From Candidatus Gastranaerophilales bacterium (GTDB lineage Bacteria; Cyanobacteriota; Vampirovibrionia; Gastranaerophilales; Gastranaerophilaceae), in NCBI GenBank assembly GCA_944324395.1, contig CALUWC010000004.1, positions 103,120 through 167,119 on the forward strand: a stretch of 64,000 nucleotides of DNA, in the 5' to 3' direction. The notes beneath the pieces are model-generated. The model did no database searches, had not been told where the DNA came from, and was given only the letters and a program-made list of their open reading frames with translations. Position 1 is the stretch's first letter, and each line of letters begins with the position of its first letter. The translations under genes and the position numbers were made by a program. This document shows positions 8,226 through 17,061 of this stretch, one piece after another.

Positions 8226-9015
8226 TAAGATTTCTATTTGCTTTTGTATTAATGATTTGTATTCTCAACATTTGGGTGTCGTTTTAACCTCAATATTAAA
8301 AAATAACACAGACTCATATTTTCAATTTTTTGTTTTAACAAATGATATTTCAGACAAAAATAAAAAAATTATAGATAAATTAAAAAATAAATATAAAAAC
8401 TATGAAGTAAATTATATCAATGTTGATAAAAATATTTTTAAAAATTTCAATATAACTATAGATTATATTTCTATTGAAACATATTTTAGATATATATTAG
8501 CAGATTTGCTTCCTAATATGGAAAAAATATTATATCTTGATGTTGATTTAGTTGTAAACGGGGATATAAAAAATCTATGGAATGAAAATATTGAAGAATA
8601 TTATTGTGCAGCCGTTGAGGATATTAATTTTGACGTTAATGAGTATAAATATAAAATAGGGCTTGATAAAGATGATATTTATATAAATGCCGGAGTTATC
8701 TTATTTAACCTTAAAAAAATGAGAGATGATAAAATTTCTGAAAAGTTTTTTGAAAATAATAATAAATATAAAAATTTAATAAAATATCAAGACCAAGACA
8801 TTATAAATATTACATTGCAGAAAAATATAAAAAAGATTGAGTATATTTACAATTTTACATCAAAGACTGCACGAATATATCCTAAATTAGTAAAAAATGC
8901 TGTTATTATACATTTTGTAGGTCCTAAAAAGCCCTGGAAAAAAATATCATTTAACTATTTAAAGAGATTGTATTATTATTACTTCATATTAAGCCCGTAT
9001 TTTTTTACCCAATAA
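8218..9015 (+). CDS. family 8 glycosyltransferase (LgtC/GspA-like)
   Basis: 265 aa. KISICFCINDLYSQHLGVVLTSIL is the GT8 opening strand. YLDVDLVVNGDIKNLW has the DxD motif at 108-110, INAGVILFNLKKMR and YQDQDIIN are conserved GT8 blocks, and HFVGPKKPWK near the C-terminus supplies the HxxGxxKPW signature. GT8 enzymes are retaining transferases using UDP-Glc, UDP-Gal or UDP-GalNAc, often on the LPS outer core. SD AGGG. Its stop lies 10 nt before the right regulatory repeat. Confidence 0.93.
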   Translation: MSNKISICFCINDLYSQHLGVVLTSILKNNTDSYFQFFVLTNDISDKNKKIIDKLKNKYKNYEVNYINVDKNIFKNFNITIDYISIETYFRYILADLLPNMEKILYLDVDLVVNGDIKNLWNENIEEYYCAAVEDINFDVNEYKYKIGLDKDDIYINAGVILFNLKKMRDDKISEKFFENNNKYKNLIKYQDQDIINITLQKNIKKIEYIYNFTSKTARIYPKLVKNAVIIHFVGPKKPWKKISFNYLKRLYYYYFILSPYFFTQ

Positions 9016-9041
9016 ATCTTTTATCAATATGTATATATTCC

Positions 9042-9058
9042 CCTATTTCTAAAATAGG
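9042..9058. promoter_or_regulatory. palindromic operator, right copy
   Basis: Perfect palindrome CCTATTT-CTA-AAATAGG lying 9 nt upstream of the licD -35 box, a position that would suit an activator or a distal repressor site. Confidence 0.65.
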
Positions 9059-9067
9059 ACAATAATG

Positions 9068-9096
9068 TTTACTTTTGAACTTTGTTAATGTATGAT
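9068..9096 (+). promoter_or_regulatory. promoter of licD (right repeat)
   Basis: TTTACT, 17-nt spacer, TATGAT, with a leader of about 37 nt and SD AAGG before ATG 9140. It is equivalent in position and sequence to the promoter at 6950-6978. Confidence 0.7.
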
Positions 9097-9139
9097 TGAT
9101 ATTAAAAAGTGATGTTTTTATAACTTAATTAAGGTAAAT

Positions 9140-10099
9140 ATGACTTTAAATAGCATATTAAAACATATTATTTCAATTGATAACACAAGTTCAAATAGGA
9201 CTATTGTCTATTTTCTTGGTTTTAAATTTAGACATATAAAAAAAGCAGTTAAAGATGCTGGTACAGAATTTTCCAAAAAATATGCTTCACCTTCTGAAAT
9301 TCCGCAGGCTACAGGTTTTTTGAGAAAAATTCAACTGGCAAATTTAAAATTCTTGAAAATTTTTGACAAAATTTGTATTCAAAACAATTTTCAATACTGG
9401 ATTGATTTTGGTAACCTGCTCGGTGCAATCCGTCATAAGGGTTTTATTCCTTGGGATGATGATATTGATGTGGGCATGCTTAGAGATGATTATGAAGAGT
9501 TTATAAAAAAATTTCAAAACGGAATTCCGGGATTTGATGATTTATATCTGGAGTTTAATAACAACGGTAAAGATAAATGTTTTTTGAAAATAAAACATAA
9601 AAATATACCAAATATTTGTATTGATATTTTCCCGTATGATTACTATTATAAAAAAACTACAGAACAAGAAAAACAGGAAATATCTCAAAAGATCTATAAA
9701 ATTATAAAAAATAAATGGAATACTTTATTTATTCCGTTTTATATAAATTCGCCTGAAAAAATGCGTAAAAGATTTTGTAAAATTCGTGATAAACAAATTT
9801 TAAACGATAATAATATTGATAAAACTTTACAGCCATCCTTATTTTACGGTATAGATTATCCTCATATACATAGTAATTACGTTTTTGACTATGAAGATAT
9901 TTTTCCGCTCAAAAAAGTTGTATATGAAGACAGTGAATTTCCGGCTCCAAATAATTGTGAATTAATTCTAAGAAAAACTTACGGCAATTACATGGAAATA
10001 CCTGCACAAGATTGCTATCCAAGACATACAAATAGTGAAGATACAGCTGATAAAAAACTCAAAGAAAAAATGGAGAATTTTATAAATCAAGCATTTTAG
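9140..10099 (+). CDS. LicD-family phosphotransferase
   Basis: 319 aa. The LicD core is clear: FQYWIDFGNLLGAIRHKGFIPWDDDIDVGM (residues ~84-114), with the DDDID cluster typical of this nucleotidyltransferase-like fold. A later ICIDIFPYDYY block and a C-terminal RKTYGNYMEIP segment are also LicD hallmarks. LicD proteins transfer phosphocholine or related phospho-groups to surface glycans (LPS, teichoic acid, glycoprotein). The substrate here is unknown. Its 3' end overlaps the convergent hisS by 20 bp. Confidence 0.9.
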   Translation: MTLNSILKHIISIDNTSSNRTIVYFLGFKFRHIKKAVKDAGTEFSKKYASPSEIPQATGFLRKIQLANLKFLKIFDKICIQNNFQYWIDFGNLLGAIRHKGFIPWDDDIDVGMLRDDYEEFIKKFQNGIPGFDDLYLEFNNNGKDKCFLKIKHKNIPNICIDIFPYDYYYKKTTEQEKQEISQKIYKIIKNKWNTLFIPFYINSPEKMRKRFCKIRDKQILNDNNIDKTLQPSLFYGIDYPHIHSNYVFDYEDIFPLKKVVYEDSEFPAPNNCELILRKTYGNYMEIPAQDCYPRHTNSEDTADKKLKEKMENFINQAF

Positions 10100-11321
10100 T
10101 GCAAGATGCTCTATCTGCAGTTATTTGCTTGCCATTATCCAGATTTTTTATTGATACTTGATGCTTCAATATTTCATCTTCACCTAATATAAACGCATAT
10201 TTTGCAGTTTTAGAAGCTTTTTCCATTTGTTTTGTGAATTTTCTGTTTGCCAAATCAAATTCAACATTCAATCCTTGATGTCTTAATTCTTCAGCCAGAA
10301 CGAATGCATCTACAGGGAAATTAGAAACTATATAACAGTCTAATCTTTTTGGTTCTTTTGGTGTAATAAGCGAAATCAGCCTTTCCATACCCATAGCAAA
10401 TCCGACAGCAGGTGTATCTTCGCCACCCAATTGTGCAACCAGACTGTCATATCTTCCGCCGCCGCAGACGGCATTTTGTGAACCTAAATTATTAGATTTT
10501 ATTTCAAAAACTGTTCTGTTATAGTAATCTAAACCTCTTACAAGAAGTTTATTTTCTGTGTAATGAACTCCCATTTTGTTTAGATATAATTTTAATTCAG
10601 TATAATGTTCCGCACATTCATCACAAATAAAATCTGAATTTATAACTTCTTGAACTTCAGGTTTTTCAAATATTTTTTTACAAGATTCAATTTTACAATC
10701 TAACAATCTTAACGGATTTTTTTCATACCTGTTTTTACAATCATCACAAAGTTCATCAAAATAAGGTTTTAAAACTTCTTTCAAATTATTTTTAAATTCA
10801 TTGCGGCATTTAGGACAGCCGAGAGAATTTATTTCAACATCTAAATCATTAAGACCTAGTGCTTTCAAATAATTTACAGCTGCTAAAATAACTTCAGCAT
10901 CAGCTGTAGGCTGTTTCACTCCAAACATTTCAACACCAACCTGATGAAATTGTCTTTGACGTCCTGCCTGCGGTCTTTCATAACGAAACATCGGACCATG
11001 GTACCATAATTTAACCGGTGCAGGTAATCTTGTCATACCGTTTTCTATATATGAACGTACAACTCCTGCTGTGTTTTCCGGACGTAAAGTAATAGATCTG
11101 TCACTTTTTTCGAAAGTATACATTTCTTTATTAACAATATCTGTTGTATCTCCCACACCTCTTGAAAATAGTTCTGTATATTCAATAATGGGAGTGCGAA
11201 TTTCTTTAAATCCGTACTTTGAAAAAACCTGGTCTGCTTTTTTTTCTAAAAGCTGCCACATATTAACTTCCTGCGGAAGTATGTCTTTTGTTCCTTTTAA
11301 TACTTTAATAATCTCAGCCAT
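10080..11321 (-). CDS. hisS: histidyl-tRNA synthetase
   Basis: 413-aa class II aminoacyl-tRNA synthetase. Motif 1 region ends in EIRTPIIEYTELFSRGVGDTTDIVNKEMYTF. Motif 2 is WYHGPMFRYERPQAGRQRQFHQ, the HisRS signature GLDYYNRTVFEI is present, and motif 3 lies in VGFAMGMERL. The middle domain carries clustered cysteines (CPKC, CDDC, CDEC), as in many bacterial HisRS. A near-consensus promoter ends 6 nt before ATG, with no SD, so the mRNA is probably leaderless. Confidence 0.96.
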   Translation of the reverse strand: MAEIIKVLKGTKDILPQEVNMWQLLEKKADQVFSKYGFKEIRTPIIEYTELFSRGVGDTTDIVNKEMYTFEKSDRSITLRPENTAGVVRSYIENGMTRLPAPVKLWYHGPMFRYERPQAGRQRQFHQVGVEMFGVKQPTADAEVILAAVNYLKALGLNDLDVEINSLGCPKCRNEFKNNLKEVLKPYFDELCDDCKNRYEKNPLRLLDCKIESCKKIFEKPEVQEVINSDFICDECAEHYTELKLYLNKMGVHYTENKLLVRGLDYYNRTVFEIKSNNLGSQNAVCGGGRYDSLVAQLGGEDTPAVGFAMGMERLISLITPKEPKRLDCYIVSNFPVDAFVLAEELRHQGLNVEFDLANRKFTKQMEKASKTAKYAFILGEDEILKHQVSIKNLDNGKQITADRASCTKMLDL

Positions 11322-11327
11322 ATAAAA

Positions 11328-11355
11328 ATTATATAATTTAAACCGTTATTGTCAA
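11328..11355 (-). promoter_or_regulatory. near-consensus leaderless promoter of hisS
   Basis: On the minus strand TTGACA, 16-nt spacer, TATAAT, then TTTTAT and ATG. This is the strongest example of the leaderless arrangement in the window. Confidence 0.8.
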
Positions 11356-11377
11356 AGGGTATTTTGAAGTAATAAGT

Positions 11378-11944
11378 TTAACTCCTGCCGCCAAACCATT
11401 CCACCATAGGTCTGATTTCTCCGCAATCTAAATTGAAACTGTTTGCCAATTCGCTATTCAAAACTCTGTCTACTCTTAAATTTACTTTGGGAATATCTTT
11501 TAAATTTAGAGTATTTGTTTTTTCATCATATACATCTGAATAATTTAAACCTTCATGCACACATTCAGGCAATCTGGCATAACCTTTTATATCATCATAA
11601 TAACAAACCCCGAATGTTCTGCAAATTATTCCGCGATATTCATAAACACTACATTCTCCATTTATTAAAAACGGGCATTTGTGTTCAAATCTTTCACCTT
11701 TAAACTCTTTTTTATCCATCAATAAGTTTCTGACATTTTGCTGAACAAGAATTTTTGTATTTTGAGGAAGATTTATATATCCCTGCGTCAAATATGCAAA
11801 TTCCATTTGAGAATACGGATATTCACCTTTTTCACAACATTTTGAACAACCCTTTTTACAATGAATATAAGATTTTTGTTCTTCAAATAATGTATTTACT
11901 ACTTTGTCAAATTCCTTCAAAAACTCTTTATAACGTTTTATCAA
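11378..11944 (-). CDS. YkgJ-family cysteine cluster protein
   Basis: 188 aa. Conserved cysteines in CKKGCSKCCEKGEYPYS near residue 30 and CPFLINGECSVYEYRGIICRTFG further on match the YkgJ/UPF0153 zinc- or iron-sulfur-binding cluster (CxxxCxxCC...CPFL...C.vY..RP..CR.FG). The molecular function of the family is not established. Start is TTG at 11944 with SD GGAGA. It follows the ArnT-like gene by 14 nt in the same operon. A second, more divergent member lies at 25592-26176. Confidence 0.8.
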   Translation of the reverse strand: MIKRYKEFLKEFDKVVNTLFEEQKSYIHCKKGCSKCCEKGEYPYSQMEFAYLTQGYINLPQNTKILVQQNVRNLLMDKKEFKGERFEHKCPFLINGECSVYEYRGIICRTFGVCYYDDIKGYARLPECVHEGLNYSDVYDEKTNTLNLKDIPKVNLRVDRVLNSELANSFNLDCGEIRPMVEWFGGRS

Positions 11945-11958
11945 AATATTTCTCCAAA

Positions 11959-13683
11959 TTATTTTTTATTTTTTTCGCAACCCTTTATCATTGTATAACG
12001 ACGACCTTTTTTAATTATATCGAATTTTAATTCTTTACTTACTTTATCAAGAACTTTATTTTTTACAATAACTACATTGCCCCGTTTTTTTAAATCTTTT
12101 CTTATAGCTTTTATATCAACATCTTCAGGATTAAAATCAACTTTTTCATCATTATAAAAAAGAAGTGAATATTTTCTGTCCATACCGTTTGCAGATATTG
12201 TATAATCATAATCTCTGGCATATTTTGCAAATTCTACAAGATCCTGCTGTCCGAATTTGTAATCAACTTCGAAAAATTCCTCTGTAGCAAATGCTGAAAT
12301 AACAGTCATAAAAAGAACATAAAAGATGAATACACCCAAATATCTTTTATATTTTACAAATAACAAAGTACCAATACCAAAGACCAGCAAACAAATTATA
12401 CTAAACCATCTGATTTCTGCAATATCATGATTTAACTGTGCTGGAAGATATAGGGGAGTAAACATAGCAGCAACCCCAAATACTACACAAAACCAGCCGA
12501 ATATTTTGACAGATATATTTATAGGTTTTTCGTGTTTTTTCTTATCTACATAATCCATCCACATCAACCCTACTATGATAGACAGAGGATAATATATCGG
12601 CAGAATATAAGTTACAAGTTTTGTACTTGATGCTGAAAAGAAAAACATAATCCAAAGAATAGTAACCCAGCATAATGCTATTATCTTATGAGTATTATCT
12701 TGTTTTTCGAAGTCAAAATTCTCTATTTTTTCAATATAGTGCAATTTATTCCAATTCTTAATTTTATCAATAAATACAGCAATCATTGAAAAAATCCAAG
12801 GTATAAATCCCCATAGAACAACCACAAAATAGTAATAAAACGGCTGTTTCCTGCCAATTTCATTGTGTGCAGTATTAAAAAATCTTTCTATATGGTGCTT
12901 AACAATATATTCGTTGAAAAATAACGGATTATATTTATACAACATATAAATATGCCATGGCAAAACAATCAACAAAAACAGTATAATACCGGGAATCATA
13001 TAAATGGGTTTAAAAATTTCTTTAAACTTTTTCGCCATAATAGCGGTAAAAAATACTGTTCCAAAAGGTACAATAAATCCGGGAACACCTTTTGCCATAA
13101 CAGCTAAACCCGAAAAAAGATAAAAAGCCCACCAGAAATATTTTTTATGATGTTCTTTGCAAAAATAAACAGAAAAATAAGATACCAGAGCAAGTCCTAT
13201 ATAAAAAGTTAATACAATATCCAGAATTGCATATCTTGCAAGCATAATAAATTCTAAAGATGTAGCAAGTATTAGCGAGGTAAAGACTCCAAATCTGCGA
13301 TTTACAAAATATCTTGAAACAAAATAGACTATTAAAGAAAAAGAAAAACCGAGTAAAGCAACAGGAAATCGTGCAGTCCATTCATTGATTTTTCCCCACA
13401 GGGCAAAAGATAAACATTCCTGCCAAAAATATAATGGAGGTTTTTCAAAGAAATAATGACCGTTTAAATATAAAGTCATAAAATCTTTTGAATGAAACAT
13501 ATCTCTAGCCATTGCAACATATCTGGTTTCATCAACATCCATCAAAGAATAAGTACCGATATCGTGAAAAAATATAAAATAAAAAATCAATGCCAGACCT
13601 AAAAATGTCAAAATATCAACATACTTATCAGCAAAATTGATTACTTTTTCCCACACGCTAAAAAATCTGTTCTTAAACTCCAT
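11959..13683 (-). CDS. ArnT/PMT-family membrane glycosyltransferase
   Basis: 574 aa with about 11-12 hydrophobic segments. The first periplasmic loop has MDVDETRYVAMARDM, the acidic DxxExRY-type motif of the GT-C fold (ArnT, PMT), followed by YFFEKPPLYFW. Such enzymes move a sugar from a polyprenyl-phosphate carrier to lipid A, protein or another glycan outside the membrane. The C-terminal ~110 residues form a soluble domain. SD GGAGAGGG before ATG. Aminoarabinose on lipid A is one possible product, but no arn genes are visible. Confidence 0.88.
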   Translation of the reverse strand: MEFKNRFFSVWEKVINFADKYVDILTFLGLALIFYFIFFHDIGTYSLMDVDETRYVAMARDMFHSKDFMTLYLNGHYFFEKPPLYFWQECLSFALWGKINEWTARFPVALLGFSFSLIVYFVSRYFVNRRFGVFTSLILATSLEFIMLARYAILDIVLTFYIGLALVSYFSVYFCKEHHKKYFWWAFYLFSGLAVMAKGVPGFIVPFGTVFFTAIMAKKFKEIFKPIYMIPGIILFLLIVLPWHIYMLYKYNPLFFNEYIVKHHIERFFNTAHNEIGRKQPFYYYFVVVLWGFIPWIFSMIAVFIDKIKNWNKLHYIEKIENFDFEKQDNTHKIIALCWVTILWIMFFFSASSTKLVTYILPIYYPLSIIVGLMWMDYVDKKKHEKPINISVKIFGWFCVVFGVAAMFTPLYLPAQLNHDIAEIRWFSIICLLVFGIGTLLFVKYKRYLGVFIFYVLFMTVISAFATEEFFEVDYKFGQQDLVEFAKYARDYDYTISANGMDRKYSLLFYNDEKVDFNPEDVDIKAIRKDLKKRGNVVIVKNKVLDKVSKELKFDIIKKGRRYTMIKGCEKNKK

Positions 13684-14032
13684 ATCCCTCTCCGGTTATC
13701 TTTGTTTTTTATTATAACACAAATATGAATATTATAGATGAAGAAAACTATGTATAAAAACTGTATAAAAGTTTTAATTTTCTACATTATTTTTTTATTT
13801 AAAATTTATAAAAAAAGTTTTCTACAATTCGTACAAAAACTAACAACTTTTTCTACAAATTTTATACAACTTAAAATTATTATATAATCATAGTTTCCAA
13901 AGTTTTCTACAAATATTTACAGCTTATTATCATGAAGTATTTTATTAATATAAATATATAAATATTATTGTTAATATTATATTAGTTTCAAAAAATAAGT
14001 CTTTTTAAAATTTTTATTTTTACATATTGGCT
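13684..14032. other. candidate chromosomal replication origin (oriC)
   Basis: Gene-free, very AT-rich stretch about 0.7 kb upstream of dnaN. It holds four identical TTTTCTACA boxes on the plus strand at 13778-13786, 13818-13826, 13849-13857 and 13903-13911, plus three TTTTATACA variants (plus 13860-13868; minus 13751-13759 and 13762-13770). TTTTCTACA differs at one base from the cyanobacterial DnaA box TTTTCCACA. An almost pure A/T stretch (13921-14030) could be the unwinding element. Cyanobacterial origins are often next to dnaN. This is a candidate, not proven. Confidence 0.6.
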
Positions 14033-14515
14033 CTAATATCTAGACTCTTTATATGTAAAACCATATTTTACAAAGTCTGAATTATCAGTTGTTATATTTG
14101 GATATTTTTTCTTAATCTCTTTTGCTAAAAGGACCAGACAAGCATCTTTGTCTTTACTATTACCGGAAAATGCATATCCGACTACTTCTTTTTTACTTAC
14201 ATTATAAGAAAAAGAACATTTGGAATTTTTAAAAGTTTCGCTTATTTTCATATTTGATTTTTTACATTTTCCTTGATTATACAGAGCTAAAGTTTTTCGA
14301 TTTGTTTCTCTAATTTCTTGTATACAAGCTGTATAGGAGGATTTATAATTTTCTAAACCTTTACAGTCATTTTCATTTCCGACTTTGCCAGGTACAATAC
14401 CTAATATTGTATCATCAGAACCAGAACAATCGTATAATTGTTCGTATGTTGCTGCATATACTGTTGCAGATAAACTAAATATTATTAATGCTGTAAAAAT
14501 TAAAAGCTTTTTCAT
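14033..14515 (-). CDS. secreted cysteine-containing protein, unknown
   Basis: 160 aa. A clear Sec signal peptide MKKLLIFTALIIFSLSATVYA is followed by a mature region with several cysteines (YDCSG, NDCKG, TACIQE, KCKKS, KCSFS, ACLVL), probably disulfide-bonded in the periplasm. The lysozyme-inhibitor-like spacing is only suggestive. SD AAAGG. It lies between the putative oriC and dnaN on the opposite strand to dnaN. Confidence 0.75.
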   Translation of the reverse strand: MKKLLIFTALIIFSLSATVYAATYEQLYDCSGSDDTILGIVPGKVGNENDCKGLENYKSSYTACIQEIRETNRKTLALYNQGKCKKSNMKISETFKNSKCSFSYNVSKKEVVGYAFSGNSKDKDACLVLLAKEIKKKYPNITTDNSDFVKYGFTYKESRY

Positions 14516-14687
14516 AAAAATTCACCTTTCTTAATACGAAAATATTATATAACCTTTTTTAGTTATTGTTATCGATATTCTGAAGTATTTTTACTAATAG
14601 TTGATATAAATGGTAATGTAAGCCACAAAATTTACATATTTAAATTTTCTTTAGTTGTGTATTTTTTGTAATATATAATTGATTTTA

Positions 14688-14717
14688 TTGTATTTTTCGG
14701 TGTCTTTATTCTATAAT
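14688..14717 (+). promoter_or_regulatory. dnaN promoter
   Basis: TTGTAT, 18-nt spacer, TATAAT. The predicted leader of about 28 nt carries the AAGGAG SD of dnaN. Confidence 0.6.
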
Positions 14718-14752
14718 GATTGTAATAGAGATTTGATTAAGGAGTATTGGGT

Positions 14753-15874
14753 ATGAAATTCATCATAAGAAAAGAGGATTTATATAACGGTATTAAAATT
14801 GTTGAACGTGCAACTTCTCAAAAAGCTGTACAGCCTGTTTTGTACAATATTTTGATTGAAGCTGTTAGTGATAATACGGTAAGACTTACCGCAACAGATT
14901 TAGTTTTAACTGTTATTACAACAGTCGATGCTCAGGTAGAACAGCCTGGAAAAATTACTCTTCCTGCCAGAAAATTGAATGAAATTGTTTCTAAATTGGG
15001 AAATGATTTGGTTACTGTTGAAATGGAAGAAGGTGAAACAAGTGTTAATATTACCTGCAACAAATCTAAATTTGATATAATCGGTATTTCAGCAAATGAA
15101 TTTCCTCCTGAAGTTTCTAATTATGAACTTGATGAATCAAAATGTTTTGATGTTGAATTAAAACCATTTTTAAAAGCTATCCGTCAAGCAGGTTTTGCTG
15201 CTGCAAGTTATGAAGTAAGTAATTTATTATCCGGTATTGTCTGTGATTTTTCTAACGGTATTTTAGAAATAGCATCAACAGACGGTAACAGACTTGCCAG
15301 AGTCAGAGAAAAAATTAACAGTGATATTACAGAACAAACCCAGCTTATTATTCCTTCAAGAACATTGAATGAATTTATGAAAATGGGTGCGTTTATAGAT
15401 GATGAAACTATAAAAATTTGCAAGGATAAATCTACAATAGTTTTGAAAACTGAAAAAACTTTGACTATTTCAAGACTTCTTGAAGGACAATTCCCTAAAT
15501 ATAACCAGTTGATACCTTCTGAAAGTCCAAAGCAGGCAATAGTTAATGTTTCTCAATTGATTGCCGCATTGGAAAGAGTTTCTGTAATGGTTAATGATAA
15601 AACAAGTATTGTAAAAATGCTCTTTGCTGATAATGAATTAACTCTTTCTGCAGATACTCCCGATTCTGGTAAATCTGAGGATAAAATAGATATACAATAT
15701 ACTGCAGAAGAATTGTTAATTGCATTTAACTACAAATTTGTTTTAGATGCTTTAAGAATTATTGAAAGTGATGAAGTTATAATAGGTTTGAATGCGAGCT
15801 TGTCTGCAACTGTTTTAAAACCAAACAGTGACGAAGATTTTATTTGTTTAATAATGCCTGTTCAAATAAGATAA
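14753..15874 (+). CDS. dnaN: DNA polymerase III beta subunit (sliding clamp)
   Basis: 373 aa, the normal length for the bacterial clamp. It forms the ring that tethers Pol III to DNA. Three similar domains are visible: MKFIIRKEDLYNGI (domain 1), DVELKPFLKAIRQAGFAAA (domain 2) and VNVSQLIAALERVSVMV (domain 3), and the protein ends with the usual LIMPVQIR tail. ATG 14753 is chosen over TTG 14747 because SD AAGGAG is 8 nt from the ATG but only 2 nt from the TTG. It is next to the candidate oriC. Confidence 0.95.
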   Translation: MKFIIRKEDLYNGIKIVERATSQKAVQPVLYNILIEAVSDNTVRLTATDLVLTVITTVDAQVEQPGKITLPARKLNEIVSKLGNDLVTVEMEEGETSVNITCNKSKFDIIGISANEFPPEVSNYELDESKCFDVELKPFLKAIRQAGFAAASYEVSNLLSGIVCDFSNGILEIASTDGNRLARVREKINSDITEQTQLIIPSRTLNEFMKMGAFIDDETIKICKDKSTIVLKTEKTLTISRLLEGQFPKYNQLIPSESPKQAIVNVSQLIAALERVSVMVNDKTSIVKMLFADNELTLSADTPDSGKSEDKIDIQYTAEELLIAFNYKFVLDALRIIESDEVIIGLNASLSATVLKPNSDEDFICLIMPVQIR

Positions 15875-15940
15875 AATATTTATAAAAAATATAGATACAG
15901 ATTTTGAGAATATGTAAATATTCCCGGAAAGGAATGCGTT

Positions 15941-16978
15941 ATGGCGGTAACTATGGAAAAAGCTAATATTGATTGGAAAAATTTAGGTTTTGGATATTAT
16001 AAAACAGATGTAAGATTTGTTTCTGATTTTAAAGACGGCAAATGGGACGAAGGTCATTTAACTGCTGATGAAAATATTGTGTTAAATGAAAGTGCCGGAG
16101 TTTTGCAATATGCCCAAACATGTTTTGAAGGTATGAAAGCTTATACGACTGTAGATGGTCATGTTGTTGTTTTTAGACCGGATTTAAATGCTCAAAGAAT
16201 GTATGAAACAGCACTGCGTTTGGAAATGCCTCCTTATCCCGTAGAAAAATTTGTAAAAGCTGTAGAGCAAGTTGTAAAAGCTAATTTAAAATATGTTCCG
16301 CCGTACGGTACAGGTGCAACGTTGTATTTAAGACCTTTTATGTTTGGTTCAGCTCCTGTTATGGGAGTAAAACCATCAACAGAATATCAATTCAGAATTT
16401 TTGCTTCTCCGGTTGGACCATATTTCAAAGGCGGGGCAAAACCTATTACATTGAAAGTCAGTGATTTTGATAGAGCTGCTCCAAGAGGTACTGGACATGT
16501 TAAGGCTGGTTTAAATTATGCAATGAGTTTGCATGCAATAGTTTCTGCACACAAAGAAGGTTATGACGAAAACTTATATCCTGATGCAAAAACACGTACA
16601 AAAGTTGAAGAAACAGGCGGTGCTAATTTCTTCTTTGTAACCGGGGATAATAAAGTTATAACTCCAAAATCAGATTCTATTTTACCGTCAATAACTCGCA
16701 GATCCTTGATGTATGTTGCAAAAGAATACTTAGGCTTAGAAACCGAAGAAAGAGAAATTATGCTTGAAGAATTGAAAGATTTCAGCGAATGCGGTTTATG
16801 CGGTACAGCTGCTGTTATTTCTCCTGTTGGCAAAATAGTTGATCATGGCAAAGAAATATGTTTCCCGTCAGGAATGGAAGAAATGGGTCCTGTTTCTAAA
16901 AAATTATATGAAACATTAACAGGCATTCAATTTGGTAAGATAAAAGCACCAGACGGTTGGATAAGAGTTATTGAATAA
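15941..16978 (+). CDS. ilvE: branched-chain amino acid aminotransferase
   Basis: 345-aa fold-type IV PLP enzyme, the long (BCAT-II, eukaryote/Bacteroidota-like) form rather than the ~300-aa E. coli type. It transfers amino groups between Leu/Ile/Val and 2-oxoglutarate. Motifs: QTCFEGMKAY, RLEMPPYP, LYLRPFMFGSAPVMGVKPS, GHVKAGLNYA (Schiff-base lysine) and VEETGGANFFFV. SD GGAAAGGA. It follows dnaN by 66 nt and ends in a bidirectional hairpin. Confidence 0.95.
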   Translation: MAVTMEKANIDWKNLGFGYYKTDVRFVSDFKDGKWDEGHLTADENIVLNESAGVLQYAQTCFEGMKAYTTVDGHVVVFRPDLNAQRMYETALRLEMPPYPVEKFVKAVEQVVKANLKYVPPYGTGATLYLRPFMFGSAPVMGVKPSTEYQFRIFASPVGPYFKGGAKPITLKVSDFDRAAPRGTGHVKAGLNYAMSLHAIVSAHKEGYDENLYPDAKTRTKVEETGGANFFFVTGDNKVITPKSDSILPSITRRSLMYVAKEYLGLETEEREIMLEELKDFSECGLCGTAAVISPVGKIVDHGKEICFPSGMEEMGPVSKKLYETLTGIQFGKIKAPDGWIRVIE

Positions 16979-17000
16979 ATAATTTAACTATTCTAAATAA

Positions 17001-17035
17001 AAAATCATGTTTTTAAATTTTAAAAACATGATTTT
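17001..17035. terminator. bidirectional terminator between ilvE and emrB
   Basis: Long perfect stem of 16 bp around AAATCATGTTTTTAA with a 3-nt loop, with T-rich sequence on both sides. It separates convergent genes. Confidence 0.85.
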
Positions 17036-17061
17036 CTTTTATATAGAAGTTATATGGTTTA

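Larger units (their letters stand above)
9026..9117. repeat. right copy of ~92-bp inverted regulatory repeat
   Basis: Inverted copy of 6929-7020. It retains the reversed first codons of an xre gene (the start codon decayed from ATG to ATA), showing it arose by copying the xre upstream region. It now supplies the promoter and operator for licD. Confidence 0.9.

Noticed and set aside
6929..9117. Phase variation by inversion of the xre-GT2-GT8 segment
   Set aside because: Both repeat copies hold the same outward promoters, so inversion would not switch the outer genes on or off. Shared regulation is the simpler reading; inversion remains testable but is not claimed.
14747..14752. TTG 14747 as the dnaN start
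   Set aside because: The SD would be only 2 nt away. ATG 14753 has an 8-nt spacing and gives the standard MKF start.
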